Assembly: GCF_004345565.1 (NCBI RefSeq)
Contig: NZ_SLWA01000001.1
Location: 219,892-283,891, forward strand
DNA from: Flavobacterium circumlabens
GTDB lineage: Bacteria; Bacteroidota; Bacteroidia; Flavobacteriales; Flavobacteriaceae
Length of the DNA stretch: 64,000 bases
Direction of reading: 5' to 3'
Position 1 is the first letter of the stretch. The number at the start of each line of letters is the position of its first letter. The notes beneath the pieces were generated by a model. That model was not told the origin of the DNA, ran no database searches, and worked only from the letters and a program-made list of their open reading frames with translations. The translations under genes and the position numbers were made by a program. This document shows positions 1 through 8,774 of this stretch, piece by piece.

Positions 1-1889
1 CATTTGCTTCCGATGATTTTTTCGGACTGATGGATTCCAACGAAGGAAACCTGACTTCTTTTGCCAAGGGAATCGACATTGCCGTTGGAAGAATGCTGGT
101 TTCAAGTACTACTCAGGCTCAGGAAATGGTCAACAAAGTTTTAGAATACCACAATGACAAATCGTACGGAAACTGGAGAAACAACTTTGTTTTAATAAGT
201 GATGATTCCGATAAAGATTCTGACGCCAGTTTACAATCCAGACAAAACAGTCTGGCAGATATGATAGCCACAGAAAAACCTTTTTTCAATATTGATAAAA
301 TTATCCTTGACGCCTACACGCAGGAAGCGTCTTCGGGCGGGTCCAGATACCCGAAGGCAAGAACAGATTTATTTAATGCTTTTGAAAAAGGCGCGTTAGT
401 ATTCAATTATTTAGGTCACGGAGGAGAAGACGGTTTGGCAAGTGAACGAATTTGGGAGAAAACCGACGGCCAAAACCTGAACAATCAATACAAATATCCC
501 TTATTTATCACCATTACCTGTGAGTTCTCCCGATTTGACGATCCTACCAGGCCAACTGCAGGCGAATATACTTTCTGGAATCCGAAAGGCGGTGCAATCT
601 CCATGCTGACCACGATTCGTTCTATCGGACAATATAACGCTGAAAACTTCAACGACAGCCTAAGCAAAAACTTACTCGCGTACGGATCAAATCAATATAC
701 AACAATTGCTGAAACGCTTCGAATTTCTAAAAATGAAAAACCAAGTTCTTCCAGCAATGTTATCTTTTACCTGGGAGATCCTGCTTTGATGCTGGCCATT
801 CCAAAACCCAGAATTAATTTAACAAAAGTAAATGATGTTGTTATTTCACAGCCCATATCCGACTTTAAGTCACTGTCTAAAATTAAAATTACCGGGGAAA
901 TTACCGATGAAAACAACTCTTTGTTAAGCAGTTATAACGGAGAATTGTTCACGGCTATTTTTGACAAATCCATTACATCTACAACATTAAACAACGATGG
1001 CCTTAGCCCTGCAATGTCTTTCAAAACTCTTGGAGAGACAATCTTCAGAGGAAATGCCTCTATAAAAAATGGTCAGTTTGAATTCAGTTTTATTGTACCA
1101 AGAGATATCAGAATCCCGGTTGATAACGGCCGAATTAGTTTCTACTCCAAGAAAGAGAGTCTTCTGGAAAATCAATCCGGCTACAATACCACCATTAAAA
1201 TCGGCGGAATAAATGAAAATGCACCTCAGGACAATATAAGTCCGAAAGTTAAGTTATATATGAACGACGAAACTTTTGTTTCGGGTGGAATTACAAATAG
1301 TTCCCCCTTCTTATTGGCTTTTTTAGAAGATGAAAATGGTATAAATACCGCTAGTGGAATTGGTCATGATATTGTAGCGATTTTAGATGGAGATGTTAGT
1401 AATCCTTATATATTAAACGATTATTATCAAACTAAATTAGACGATTACACTAACGGAAACTTGCGTTTCCCGTTAAGAAATTTAAAAGCAGGAATACACA
1501 CTATAAGTTTTACGGCATGGGACGTTTACAACAACCCTGTGACAAGCGAAATACAATTTATAGTGGCAGGAGATGAATCTCTGACCCTTTCACACGTTCT
1601 TAATTATCCAAATCCGTTTTCAACCTATACCCAATTTTGGTTTTCGCACAACAGGCCCTATGAACCGCTGGATGTTCAGGTTCAGGTAATGACCATTACC
1701 GGAAAAGTGGTATGGACTAAAAATCAAATCATTACAACAGAAGGGTTTTTATCAAGAGAGATCACCTGGGACGGAAAAGATGATTTTGGAGACCGAATCG
1801 GAAAGGGAGTTTATATTTACAAACTTACCGTAAGGTCTAATTTAACTAATAAAAAGGCAGAAAAGTACGAAAAGCTTGTCATCTTATAA
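1..1889 (+). CDS. porU: PorU, type IX secretion system C25-type sortase (C-terminal part)
   Basis: The frame is open from the left edge (first full codon at base 3), so the gene begins outside the window and 628 C-terminal residues are visible. The protein belongs to the gingipain-like C25 cysteine peptidase family. The likely catalytic His lies in a GHGGEDG motif (codon at 417) and the Cys in a TCEFSRFDDP motif (codon at 519). The part from about 1580 on reads as a FlgD/CTD-like beta domain ending in GVYIYKLTV, the fold T9SS substrates use for sorting. PorU is known to cleave the C-terminal signal of T9SS cargo at the outer membrane and attach the cargo to a surface glycolipid, together with PorV, which is encoded next. 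The ASDDFFGLMD stretch at the window start is also typical of PorU. Confidence 0.93.
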   Translation, partial: FASDDFFGLMDSNEGNLTSFAKGIDIAVGRMLVSSTTQAQEMVNKVLEYHNDKSYGNWRNNFVLISDDSDKDSDASLQSRQNSLADMIATEKPFFNIDKIILDAYTQEASSGGSRYPKARTDLFNAFEKGALVFNYLGHGGEDGLASERIWEKTDGQNLNNQYKYPLFITITCEFSRFDDPTRPTAGEYTFWNPKGGAISMLTTIRSIGQYNAENFNDSLSKNLLAYGSNQYTTIAETLRISKNEKPSSSSNVIFYLGDPALMLAIPKPRINLTKVNDVVISQPISDFKSLSKIKITGEITDENNSLLSSYNGELFTAIFDKSITSTTLNNDGLSPAMSFKTLGETIFRGNASIKNGQFEFSFIVPRDIRIPVDNGRISFYSKKESLLENQSGYNTTIKIGGINENAPQDNISPKVKLYMNDETFVSGGITNSSPFLLAFLEDENGINTASGIGHDIVAILDGDVSNPYILNDYYQTKLDDYTNGNLRFPLRNLKAGIHTISFTAWDVYNNPVTSEIQFIVAGDESLTLSHVLNYPNPFSTYTQFWFSHNRPYEPLDVQVQVMTITGKVVWTKNQIITTEGFLSREITWDGKDDFGDRIGKGVYIYKLTVRSNLTNKKAEKYEKLVIL

Positions 1890-1896
1890 AAATATA

Positions 1897-1904
1897 TATA
1901 TTTG
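1897..1904 (+). promoter_or_regulatory. Putative porV promoter (-7 element)
   Basis: TATATTTG matches the Bacteroidota -7 consensus TAnnTTTG and lies 28 bp before the porV start; a CTTG at 1875 sits 18 bp upstream as a possible -33. It implies porV can be transcribed apart from porU. Confidence 0.5.
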
Positions 1905-1931
1905 TACCATAAACATATTTAGTTCCCATAA

Positions 1932-3131
1932 ATGAAAAAAACAGCACTCTTCTTAATTTGTTTTCTCGTTATTTCATACGCAAAAGCTCAGGACATCGTA
2001 CCCATTACCACCGGAGTCCCATTTTTATTAGTAGCAGCAGATGCCAGAGCAGCCGGTTTGGCAGATCAGGGTGTTGCAACATCAGCCGATGCATACTCAC
2101 AACAATGGAATCCTGCCAAATACGCCTTTTCAGTCGATAAGCAAGGTTTCTCCGTTAGTTACACTCCTTATTTAACAGACTTAGCCAACGACATTTCCCT
2201 TGGACAAGTAACCTATTACAACAAGATCAACGAAAGAAGTGCCTTCGCGGGTAGCATCCGTTATTTTGGTTTTGGTGACATTGAATTAAGGAGAGATCCT
2301 AATGATATTCCAAATATTGTATCTCCAAACGAATTTGCTTTAGACGGTTCTTACTCTTTGAAATTGAGTGATGAATTCTCGATGGCAGTTGCGGCAAGGT
2401 ATATCCGTTCTAATTTAAAAGTTGCTTCAGAAGATACTGATGCCTCAGCGGCGGGTTCTTTTGCAGTAGACGTGGCAGGATTTTATCAGTCAGAAGAAAT
2501 TGCCTATAACAGCTTCAACGGAAGATGGAGAGGTGGTTTTAACATTCAGAATGTAGGTCCCAAAATAAGTTATGACAATGACGATTTAAGTGCCAATTTT
2601 TTACCGGCCAACTTAAGAGTGGGTGGAGGTTTTGATTTTATCCTTGATGATTACAACAAAGTTGGAGTAAGTCTTGAATTTACAAAACTTTTAGTACCAA
2701 CTCCTCCGGGACCAGGTACTCCTGTTGACACCAATGGAGACGGGGATTTTACAGATCCTGACGACATTACCCAGGAAGAAGCAAACTCAATTAGCTACAA
2801 CAAATACAATGAAACAGGCTGGGCTTCGGGAATCTTTAAATCTTTTGGAGATGCACCGGGCGGTTTTAGTGAAGAATTAAAAGAAATCACTTATAGCTTA
2901 GGAGCAGAATATATGTATCAGGATTCATTTGCAGTACGAGCAGGTTATTTCCACGAAAGCCCTGAAAAAGGAGCCCGTCAGTTTTTCTCTCTGGGAGCCG
3001 GATTTAAATACAATGTAGTAAAAGTTGACGTTTCTTACTTATTTTCGTCATCAAAAGTTAAAAATCCGTTAGAAAACACACTTCGTTTTTCTTTAACCTT
3101 TAACTTTGGCGACAAATACGAAGTTTACTAG
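1932..3131 (+). CDS. porV: PorV (LptO), type IX secretion outer membrane protein
   Basis: A 399-residue outer-membrane beta-barrel protein of the FadL-like PorV family. It has a clear signal peptide at residues 1-20 ending in AKA, followed by the PorV-typical opening QDIVPITTGVPFLLVAADAR. The end is a run of alternating hydrophobic strands closing with LTFNFGDKYEVY, as expected for a barrel. PorV is a shuttle that takes folded cargo from the T9SS translocon to the PorU sortase. It follows porU by 42 bp, the usual arrangement in flavobacteria, with its own promoter in the gap and a terminator right after. Residues around 260-285 contain a short Asp/Gly-rich loop (DTNGDGDFTDPDD) that looks like a calcium-binding insertion, which is an inference. 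Confidence 0.95.
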   Translation: MKKTALFLICFLVISYAKAQDIVPITTGVPFLLVAADARAAGLADQGVATSADAYSQQWNPAKYAFSVDKQGFSVSYTPYLTDLANDISLGQVTYYNKINERSAFAGSIRYFGFGDIELRRDPNDIPNIVSPNEFALDGSYSLKLSDEFSMAVAARYIRSNLKVASEDTDASAAGSFAVDVAGFYQSEEIAYNSFNGRWRGGFNIQNVGPKISYDNDDLSANFLPANLRVGGGFDFILDDYNKVGVSLEFTKLLVPTPPGPGTPVDTNGDGDFTDPDDITQEEANSISYNKYNETGWASGIFKSFGDAPGGFSEELKEITYSLGAEYMYQDSFAVRAGYFHESPEKGARQFFSLGAGFKYNVVKVDVSYLFSSSKVKNPLENTLRFSLTFNFGDKYEVY

Positions 3132-3156
3132 ACGAAATAAATAAAAGAATAATTAC

Positions 3157-3195
3157 AATCCAAATTTCTACTTTATAGGAATTTGGATTTTTTTT
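3157..3195 (+). terminator. Rho-independent terminator after porV
   Basis: A perfect 10-bp stem, AATCCAAATT at 3157 and AATTTGGATT at 3180, is followed by a T run. It sits 25 bp after porV and just before cdd. Confidence 0.8.
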
Positions 3196-3207
3196 CCCTT
3201 AAAAAGA

Positions 3208-3690
3208 ATGAAAGAAATTAGTGTTACATCATCATTTACGGCATACGATTCCTTAAACGAACTCCCGAAAGATGTTCAGGATTTAATGACTGAAGCAGTC
3301 GAAATTCGCAAAAAAGCTTACGCCCCCTATTCACAATTTAAGGTTGGAGCCGCTTTACTTTTAGATAACGGGGAAATAATTTCAGGTTCTAATCAGGAAA
3401 ACGCCGCTTATCCATCAGGGTTATGTGCCGAAAGAACTGCCATATTTTATGCAGGAAGCAAGTACCCGGAGGCCAAAATTCTAAAAATGGCCATAACCGC
3501 AGCTTCCGACACCAACCAGACCACAGCACCCATTCCGCCGTGCGGGTCTTGCAGACAATCAATTGCAGAATATGAAATTAAACAGGACACCCCTATAGAA
3601 ATCTATTTTATGGGTGAAATTGGTGACATTTATAAATCTGCTTCCCTAAAAAATCTGCTCCCTTTTATGTTCGATAAAAAGTTCTTGTAA
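3208..3690 (+). CDS. cdd: Cytidine deaminase
   Basis: A 160-residue homotetramer-type cytidine deaminase, which converts cytidine and deoxycytidine to uridine and deoxyuridine in pyrimidine salvage. The zinc site is complete: Cys73-Ala-Glu75 supplies one ligand and the proton-shuttling Glu, and PCGSC at 111-115 supplies the other two Cys. The substrate loop YAPYSQFKVGAALL (about 38-51) is also typical. It is slightly longer than the usual 130-140 residues because of an N-terminal extension of about 20 residues. The gene starts 12 bp after the porV terminator and has no obvious functional link with its neighbours. Confidence 0.95.
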   Translation: MKEISVTSSFTAYDSLNELPKDVQDLMTEAVEIRKKAYAPYSQFKVGAALLLDNGEIISGSNQENAAYPSGLCAERTAIFYAGSKYPEAKILKMAITAASDTNQTTAPIPPCGSCRQSIAEYEIKQDTPIEIYFMGEIGDIYKSASLKNLLPFMFDKKFL

Positions 3691-3740
3691 AAAAAGGCCA
3701 AAAAGTAGCTTTTAAATTTTAGTTCTTAAACGGAATGTCT

Positions 3741-3748
3741 TATTTTTG
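3741..3748 (+). promoter_or_regulatory. Putative pdhA promoter (-7 element)
   Basis: TATTTTTG fits TAnnTTTG. It overlaps the first in-frame ATG (3746) of the pdhA frame, so that ATG cannot be the start and the one at 3848 is preferred. Confidence 0.5.
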
Positions 3749-3847
3749 CATCCCGACCTTTCGGGCGCAAATTTGTGGGAGGAAACTATTTTGCGTTATA
3801 GGCAACAATTGATAACACAAACAACTTTAGCAAAAGAAAGAATTCAG

Positions 3848-4846
3848 ATGAAAGAAGTTACAAAAGAAGTATATTTAAAGTGGTACGAAGACATGCTGCT
3901 TTGGAGAAAGTTTGAAGACAAACTTGCAGCATTATACATTCAACAAAAAGTTAGAGGTTTTCTACACTTATATAATGGACAGGAAGCTGTATTAGCGGGT
4001 GCTTTGCACGCTATGGACCTGACTAAAGATAAAATGATTACTGCTTACAGAAACCACGTTCAGCCAATTGGTATGGGAGTTGATCCTAGACGTGTAATGG
4101 CTGAGCTTTTAGGAAAAGCAACAGGAACTTCTAAAGGTATGGGAGGTTCTATGCACATTTTCTCTAAAGAACACCGTTTTTACGGAGGACACGGAATCGT
4201 AGGTGGACAAATTCCGGTAGGAGCTGGTTTAGCTTTTGCTGATAAATATTTTGAAACCGGTGGTGTTACCATGACTTATTTTGGTGATGGAGCAGCAAGA
4301 CAAGGATCTTTACACGAAGCTTTTAACATGGCTATGCTATGGAAATTACCAGTTGTATTTATCGTTGAAAACAACGGTTATGCGATGGGAACTTCTGTTG
4401 AAAGAACTGCCAATCATACTGACATCTGGAAACTTGGTTTAGGATATGAAATGCCTTGCGGACCAGTTGACGGAATGAATCCTGTGAAAGTAGCTGAAGC
4501 AATGACAGAAGCTATTGACAGAGCCCGTCGTGGAGACGGACCAACTTTCCTTGAAATGAAAACGTACCGTTACAGAGGACACTCTATGTCTGATGCACAA
4601 TTATACCGTTCGAAAGAAGAAGTTGAAGAATACAAAAAAATTGACCCGATTACTCAGGTTTTAGATGTAATCATGGATCAAAAATATGCTACAGAACAAG
4701 AAATCGAAGCAATTGACCAAAGAGTGAAAGATTTGGTTGAAGAATGTGTGAAATTCGCTGAAGAATCTCCATATCCTGAATTGCAACAATTATACGATGT
4801 AGTATACGCACAAGAAGACTATCCATTCACCCCTCATAAACTATAA
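3848..4846 (+). CDS. pdhA: Pyruvate dehydrogenase E1 component, alpha subunit
   Basis: A 332-residue thiamine-diphosphate-dependent E1 alpha subunit. It decarboxylates pyruvate and, with E1 beta, transfers the acetyl group to the lipoyl arm of E2. The ThDP/Mg motif is seen as GDGAARQG through to VENN. Other family marks are HLYNGQEA near the front, GGSMHIF, and the RYRGHSMSD phosphorylation-loop-like segment near the end. The frame is open further upstream to an ATG at 3746, but the extra 34 residues are unlike the family and overlap a promoter, so the start at 3848 (MKEVTKEVYL) was chosen. The E2 gene follows after 6 bp, giving an operon. No E1 beta gene lies next to it. Confidence 0.95.
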   Translation: MKEVTKEVYLKWYEDMLLWRKFEDKLAALYIQQKVRGFLHLYNGQEAVLAGALHAMDLTKDKMITAYRNHVQPIGMGVDPRRVMAELLGKATGTSKGMGGSMHIFSKEHRFYGGHGIVGGQIPVGAGLAFADKYFETGGVTMTYFGDGAARQGSLHEAFNMAMLWKLPVVFIVENNGYAMGTSVERTANHTDIWKLGLGYEMPCGPVDGMNPVKVAEAMTEAIDRARRGDGPTFLEMKTYRYRGHSMSDAQLYRSKEEVEEYKKIDPITQVLDVIMDQKYATEQEIEAIDQRVKDLVEECVKFAEESPYPELQQLYDVVYAQEDYPFTPHKL

Positions 4847-4852
4847 TATATT

Positions 4853-6511
4853 ATGGCGATAAAAGTAACAATGCCTCGTTTGAGCGATACTATGACGGAA
4901 GGAACGGTAGCGACTTGGTTAAAAAAAGTAGGCGACAAAATCAGTGAAGGTGATATCCTTGCTGAAATTGAAACAGATAAAGCAACAATGGAATTTGAGT
5001 CTTTCAACGAAGGAACTCTTTTACATATTGGAATTCAGGCTGGAGAAACTGCCCCTGTTGATTCCTTATTAGCGATCATTGGTAACGAAGGAGAAGATAT
5101 TTCTGCTCTTTTAGCCGGTGGCGACGCTCCTGCTGCCAGTTCCGAAGCTTCGGAACCAAAAGCGGAAGCTGCTCCTGCTGCTGCAGAAACAAAAACAGAA
5201 GCTCCTGCTGCAAAAGCTGCAACTGAATTACCAAAAGGGGTTGTAGTGGTAACTATGCCGCGTTTGAGCGATACCATGACGGAAGGAACGGTAGCAACCT
5301 GGTTGAAAAAAGAAGGTGATGCTGTTGCTGAAGGTGATATTTTAGCTGAAATTGAAACAGACAAAGCGACTATGGAGTTTGAGTCTTTCAATGCCGGAAC
5401 ATTATTATACATCGGAATTCAAGAAGGAAATACAGCTCCTGTTGACAGCTTATTAGCGATCATCGGGCCTGCAGGAACTGACATTTCAGGAATTGCTGAC
5501 AATTATACTGCCGGAGGAACTGCAACTGCTCCTGCAACTGAAGAAAAAGCGGCTCCTGCTGCTGAAAAAGCAACTGAAGCTGTAGCTGATACTTCATCAA
5601 ATGGAGGAAGAATTTTAGCTTCACCACTAGCTAAAAAAATCGCTTCTGACAAAGGAATCCAGTTAACTCAGGTTAAAGGTTCAGGAGAAAACGGACGTAT
5701 CGTAAAAAGCGATATCGAAAACTTTACTCCAGCTGCTCAGGGACAACCTGCTGCAAACGCAACTGCTGCCGCACCAAAAGCGGAAACTGCTGCACCTGCT
5801 GCTCCAAAAGTATTTGTTCCTGCCGGAGAAGTTTTCACAGAAGAGATCAAAAACTCTCAAATGCGTAAAATCATCGCAAAACGTTTAGCAGAATCTTTAT
5901 TTACAGCACCTCACTACAACTTAGTGATCGAAGTAAGCATGGATGATGCAATGGCCGCGAGAGCAACAATCAATACAGTTCCGGATACAAAAGTATCTTT
6001 TAACGATATGGTAATTAAAGCTTGTGCTTTAGCCTTGAAAAAACATCCAAAAATCAACTCTCAGTGGAAAGAAGATGCCATCATCATCAACCACCACGTA
6101 AATATTGGAGTTGCTGTAGCTGTTGAAGACGGATTGGTAGTTCCTGTATTGAAATTTACAGATGCTATGAGTTTGTCGCAAATTGGTGCTTCAGTAAGAG
6201 ATTTGGCCGGAAGAGCTAAAAACAAAAAATTAGGACCACAGGAAATGGAAGGAAGCACTTTTACCGTTTCTAACCTTGGAATGTTTGGTATTACTGAATT
6301 CAATTCAATTATCAACCAACCGAATTCTGCTATCCTTTCTGTAGGTGCAATTGTAGAAAAACCAGTAGTTAAAAACGGTCAGATTGTAGTAGGAAACACC
6401 ATGATGTTATCATTGGCTTGTGACCACAGAACAATTGACGGTGCAACCGGAGCACAATTTTTACAGACACTAAAACAATACATCGAAAGCCCGGTAACCA
6501 TGTTGGCATAA
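4853..6511 (+). CDS. pdhC: Pyruvate dehydrogenase E2, dihydrolipoamide acetyltransferase
   Basis: A 552-residue E2 with two N-terminal lipoyl domains (about 1-75 and 132-206), each with the lipoylation motif ETDKATMEFES. Ala/Pro/Thr/Glu-rich linkers follow, then an E3-binding domain (about 255-295, ASPLAKKIASDKG and GSGENGRIVKSDI), and a C-terminal catalytic domain with the active-site motif DHRTIDG near residue 522. The enzyme passes acetyl groups from E1 to CoA and forms the core of the complex. The two lipoyl domains are close copies of each other in DNA as well as in protein, so they are an internal repeat. It is co-transcribed with pdhA. Confidence 0.96.
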   Translation: MAIKVTMPRLSDTMTEGTVATWLKKVGDKISEGDILAEIETDKATMEFESFNEGTLLHIGIQAGETAPVDSLLAIIGNEGEDISALLAGGDAPAASSEASEPKAEAAPAAAETKTEAPAAKAATELPKGVVVVTMPRLSDTMTEGTVATWLKKEGDAVAEGDILAEIETDKATMEFESFNAGTLLYIGIQEGNTAPVDSLLAIIGPAGTDISGIADNYTAGGTATAPATEEKAAPAAEKATEAVADTSSNGGRILASPLAKKIASDKGIQLTQVKGSGENGRIVKSDIENFTPAAQGQPAANATAAAPKAETAAPAAPKVFVPAGEVFTEEIKNSQMRKIIAKRLAESLFTAPHYNLVIEVSMDDAMAARATINTVPDTKVSFNDMVIKACALALKKHPKINSQWKEDAIIINHHVNIGVAVAVEDGLVVPVLKFTDAMSLSQIGASVRDLAGRAKNKKLGPQEMEGSTFTVSNLGMFGITEFNSIINQPNSAILSVGAIVEKPVVKNGQIVVGNTMMLSLACDHRTIDGATGAQFLQTLKQYIESPVTMLA

Positions 6512-6518
6512 TTTCCAT

Positions 6519-6542
6519 GTCAGCCTGAGTGAAGTCGAAGGC
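6519..6542. repeat. Single arm of dispersed repeat (GTCG-AAG family)
   Basis: This segment (core GCCTGAGTGAAGTCGAAGGC) matches one arm of the inverted repeats at 22056-22120 and 32045-32108. Here the partner arm is missing. Confidence 0.7.
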
Positions 6543-6552
6543 AATTTATATT

Positions 6553-6589
6553 AAAATCCCGTTTTGAACTTTCAAAACGGGATTTTTTA
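6553..6589 (+). terminator. Terminator after pdhC
   Basis: A stem of AAATCCCGTTTTGA pairs with TCAAAACGGGATTT around a 4-base loop and is followed by T-rich DNA, 40 bp after the E2 stop. Confidence 0.85.
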
Positions 6590-6622
6590 TTTAATTTAGA
6601 TTCATAATTCAACTTTTAACCT

Positions 6623-8485
6623 ATGAAAAAAATAGTTCTCCTCACTTTATTTATGGCTGCACTAGCCTGCCAGAAAAAAGAAACCACCAAAGAAAATGAA
6701 AAAGAAACGAAAATCGTTACAGACGAACATACTTTCTCCAAACCAGATCTAGCTGTTGTAAAACACTTAGATCTTGATATCAAAGTTGATTTTGACACAC
6801 AGACCATTTCAGGAAAAGCTTCCTGGCAGATTGACAATATCAGCAAAGGAAATGAAATCATTTTCGATGAAAACACGCTTACGATTACAAAAGTAACTTT
6901 GGGTGATGACGAGAAAGAAACCAAATTCGAACTGGGATCTGAAGTTGAGTTCCACGGAAAACCACTTCATATCACAATCGAACCCAATACGACCAAAGTC
7001 AACATCTACTATAGCACTACCAAAGATGCAGTGGCATTACAGTGGCTAAATCCGCAGCAAACCGCAGACAAAAAGAAACCGTTTCTTTTTTCTCAAGGCG
7101 AAAGCATCTGGTCCCGTACCTGGATTCCATGTCAGGATTCTCCGGGTGTTCGTTTTACGTATAACGCAAAAGTTACGGTTCCCAAAGATTTACTGGCTGT
7201 CATGAGTGCCTCTGTAAATCCGGAGAAAAAGAACGATACAGGTGTTTACACGTTCAAACAAGACAAAGCAATTCCTTCTTATTTAATGGCAATAGCTGTT
7301 GGAGACATTGAATTTCAATCTATTGACAACAGGACTGGTGTTTACGCAGAACCTTCTGTACTTAAAAAAGCAGCCTGGGAATTTGCTGAGCTGGGAAAAA
7401 TGGTAGTCGCTGCCGAAAAATTATACGGGCCTTATCGTTGGGGACGTTATGATGTATTGGTTTTGCCTCCAAGCTTTCCTTACGGAGGAATGGAAAATCC
7501 AAACCTGACATTCTTAACACCGGGAGTTATTGCAGGAGACCGTTCGCTGACAAGCTTACTGGCACACGAATTAGGACACAGCTGGAGCGGTAACCTAGTG
7601 ACTAATGCCACCTGGGATGATATTTGGTTAAACGAAGGTTTTACCACTTATGTGGAACACCGAATCGGAGAAGAAATTTTTGGCGTAAAAGAGGCTAAAA
7701 TGCAGGATGTTCTGACTCGCAAAGTATTAGATGACAATATCGAGGAGTATGGAAAAACAAATCCGGACACGCGTCTTAAAGTAGATTTGAAAGGAAGAAA
7801 TCCGGATGACGGAATCAGCGAAGTGCCTTATGTAAAAGGATATAATTTTCTTAAAGTGATTGAAAACGCTGTAGGTCGCGAGAAATTCGATGTTTTCATC
7901 AAAAATTATTTTAACGCGCATGCTTTCAGATCCATAACAACAGAAGATTTTATTAAATATCTGAATGAAAACCTTATCAAAGGCGACAAAGCGCTTGCTG
8001 ATAAAATAAAAGCAGACGAATGGATTTACGAACCGGGAATCCCTTCGAACATTACTCCATCCGTTTCGGAAGACTTCGCAGCAATCGACGCTATCCAGAA
8101 AAGCTGGAGAACCACCGGAGTGAAAGGTTTAAGCCAAAAGATAAAATCAACAACAGAAAAACAGCATTTCATAGATTATTTACCCGAAGATGTCACTCCG
8201 AAAGAAATGGCGGAAATTGATGCGGAATTCAATTTCACCAAAGGCGGGAACTTCGTTATCAAACGTCAGTGGTTTGTTCCTTCCATCCGCAGTCATTATA
8301 CCGTTGCTTATCCTGCAATCGAACAATTTATGATCGGAACGAGCCGAACAGGTTCTTTAATGACACTGTATAAAGAATTGGTAAAAACATCTCCTGGAAA
8401 AGACTGGGCGAAAAAGATTTTCGAAAAAGCAAAATCAGGTTACCATGCTACAACTGTTCAGGCGGTTGAAGGCGTTTTGAAGTAG
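6623..8485 (+). CDS. M1 family metallopeptidase (leukotriene A4 hydrolase-like), lipoprotein
   Basis: A 620-residue M1 zinc aminopeptidase. The N-terminus MKKIVLLTLFMAALAC ends in a lipobox (Cys16), so it should be a lipoprotein of the cell envelope. The exopeptidase substrate motif GGMEN is present around residue 290. The zinc site is complete: H315-E316-L-G-H319 and E338 in WLNEG. The C-terminal part from about 480 is helical and matches the LTA4H-type C-terminal domain. The expected role is trimming of N-terminal residues from peptides taken up or released in the periplasm. It stands alone, with a terminator on each side, and is followed by a block of CAGTCTCAGT repeats. Confidence 0.92.
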   Translation: MKKIVLLTLFMAALACQKKETTKENEKETKIVTDEHTFSKPDLAVVKHLDLDIKVDFDTQTISGKASWQIDNISKGNEIIFDENTLTITKVTLGDDEKETKFELGSEVEFHGKPLHITIEPNTTKVNIYYSTTKDAVALQWLNPQQTADKKKPFLFSQGESIWSRTWIPCQDSPGVRFTYNAKVTVPKDLLAVMSASVNPEKKNDTGVYTFKQDKAIPSYLMAIAVGDIEFQSIDNRTGVYAEPSVLKKAAWEFAELGKMVVAAEKLYGPYRWGRYDVLVLPPSFPYGGMENPNLTFLTPGVIAGDRSLTSLLAHELGHSWSGNLVTNATWDDIWLNEGFTTYVEHRIGEEIFGVKEAKMQDVLTRKVLDDNIEEYGKTNPDTRLKVDLKGRNPDDGISEVPYVKGYNFLKVIENAVGREKFDVFIKNYFNAHAFRSITTEDFIKYLNENLIKGDKALADKIKADEWIYEPGIPSNITPSVSEDFAAIDAIQKSWRTTGVKGLSQKIKSTTEKQHFIDYLPEDVTPKEMAEIDAEFNFTKGGNFVIKRQWFVPSIRSHYTVAYPAIEQFMIGTSRTGSLMTLYKELVKTSPGKDWAKKIFEKAKSGYHATTVQAVEGVLK

Positions 8486-8594
8486 TTTTCAGTCTCAGTT
8501 TTCAGTCTCAGTCACAGTCTCAGTCACAGTCACAGTTTGCAGTCGCGGTCTCAGTTTGCAGTTTCACTGAATACTGAGACTGAATACTGTGACT
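8486..8594. repeat. CAGTCTCAGT / CAGTCACAGT phrase repeat with inverted return arm
   Basis: About 80 bp of degenerate 6-bp-period phrases (CAGTCTCAG, CAGTCACAG, TTTGCAGT) are followed by the reverse complement (ACTGAGACTG, ACTGTGACTGAGACT), so the whole can fold as a long hairpin. Related phrases occur at 30178-30200 and 54083-54118. Confidence 0.8.
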
Positions 8595-8608
8595 GAGACT
8601 CAACATTA

Positions 8609-8646
8609 AAATCCCCGGTTACACGTCGTAATCGGGGATTTTTTTA
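8609..8646 (+). terminator. Terminator after the M1 peptidase and repeat
   Basis: ATCCCCGGTTAC pairs with GTAATCGGGGAT (one G-T pair) around a 5-base loop and is followed by seven T. Confidence 0.85.
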
Positions 8647-8774
8647 TAAAAAAACTCCTGTGGGAAAATTGTCCATCACATAGCGTACATTCTCCATGCT
8701 GTAAAAACTGTGATCGTCGCATCTTTGTAATGTCAAAAGACAACAACCAATAATAACATTAAAAATTAAATAAG

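Noticed and set aside
3746..3847. An in-frame ATG upstream of pdhA that would add 34 residues.
   Set aside because: It overlaps the promoter element and gives residues unlike any E1 alpha.
5035..5412. Antisense open frame within pdhC.
   Set aside because: It is a mirror of the Ala/Glu-rich linker and lipoyl coding sequence and has no independent features.
8486..8594. CAGTCTCAGT repeats as a CRISPR array.
   Set aside because: The repeat unit is only about 6 to 10 bp and there are no spacers of constant length.
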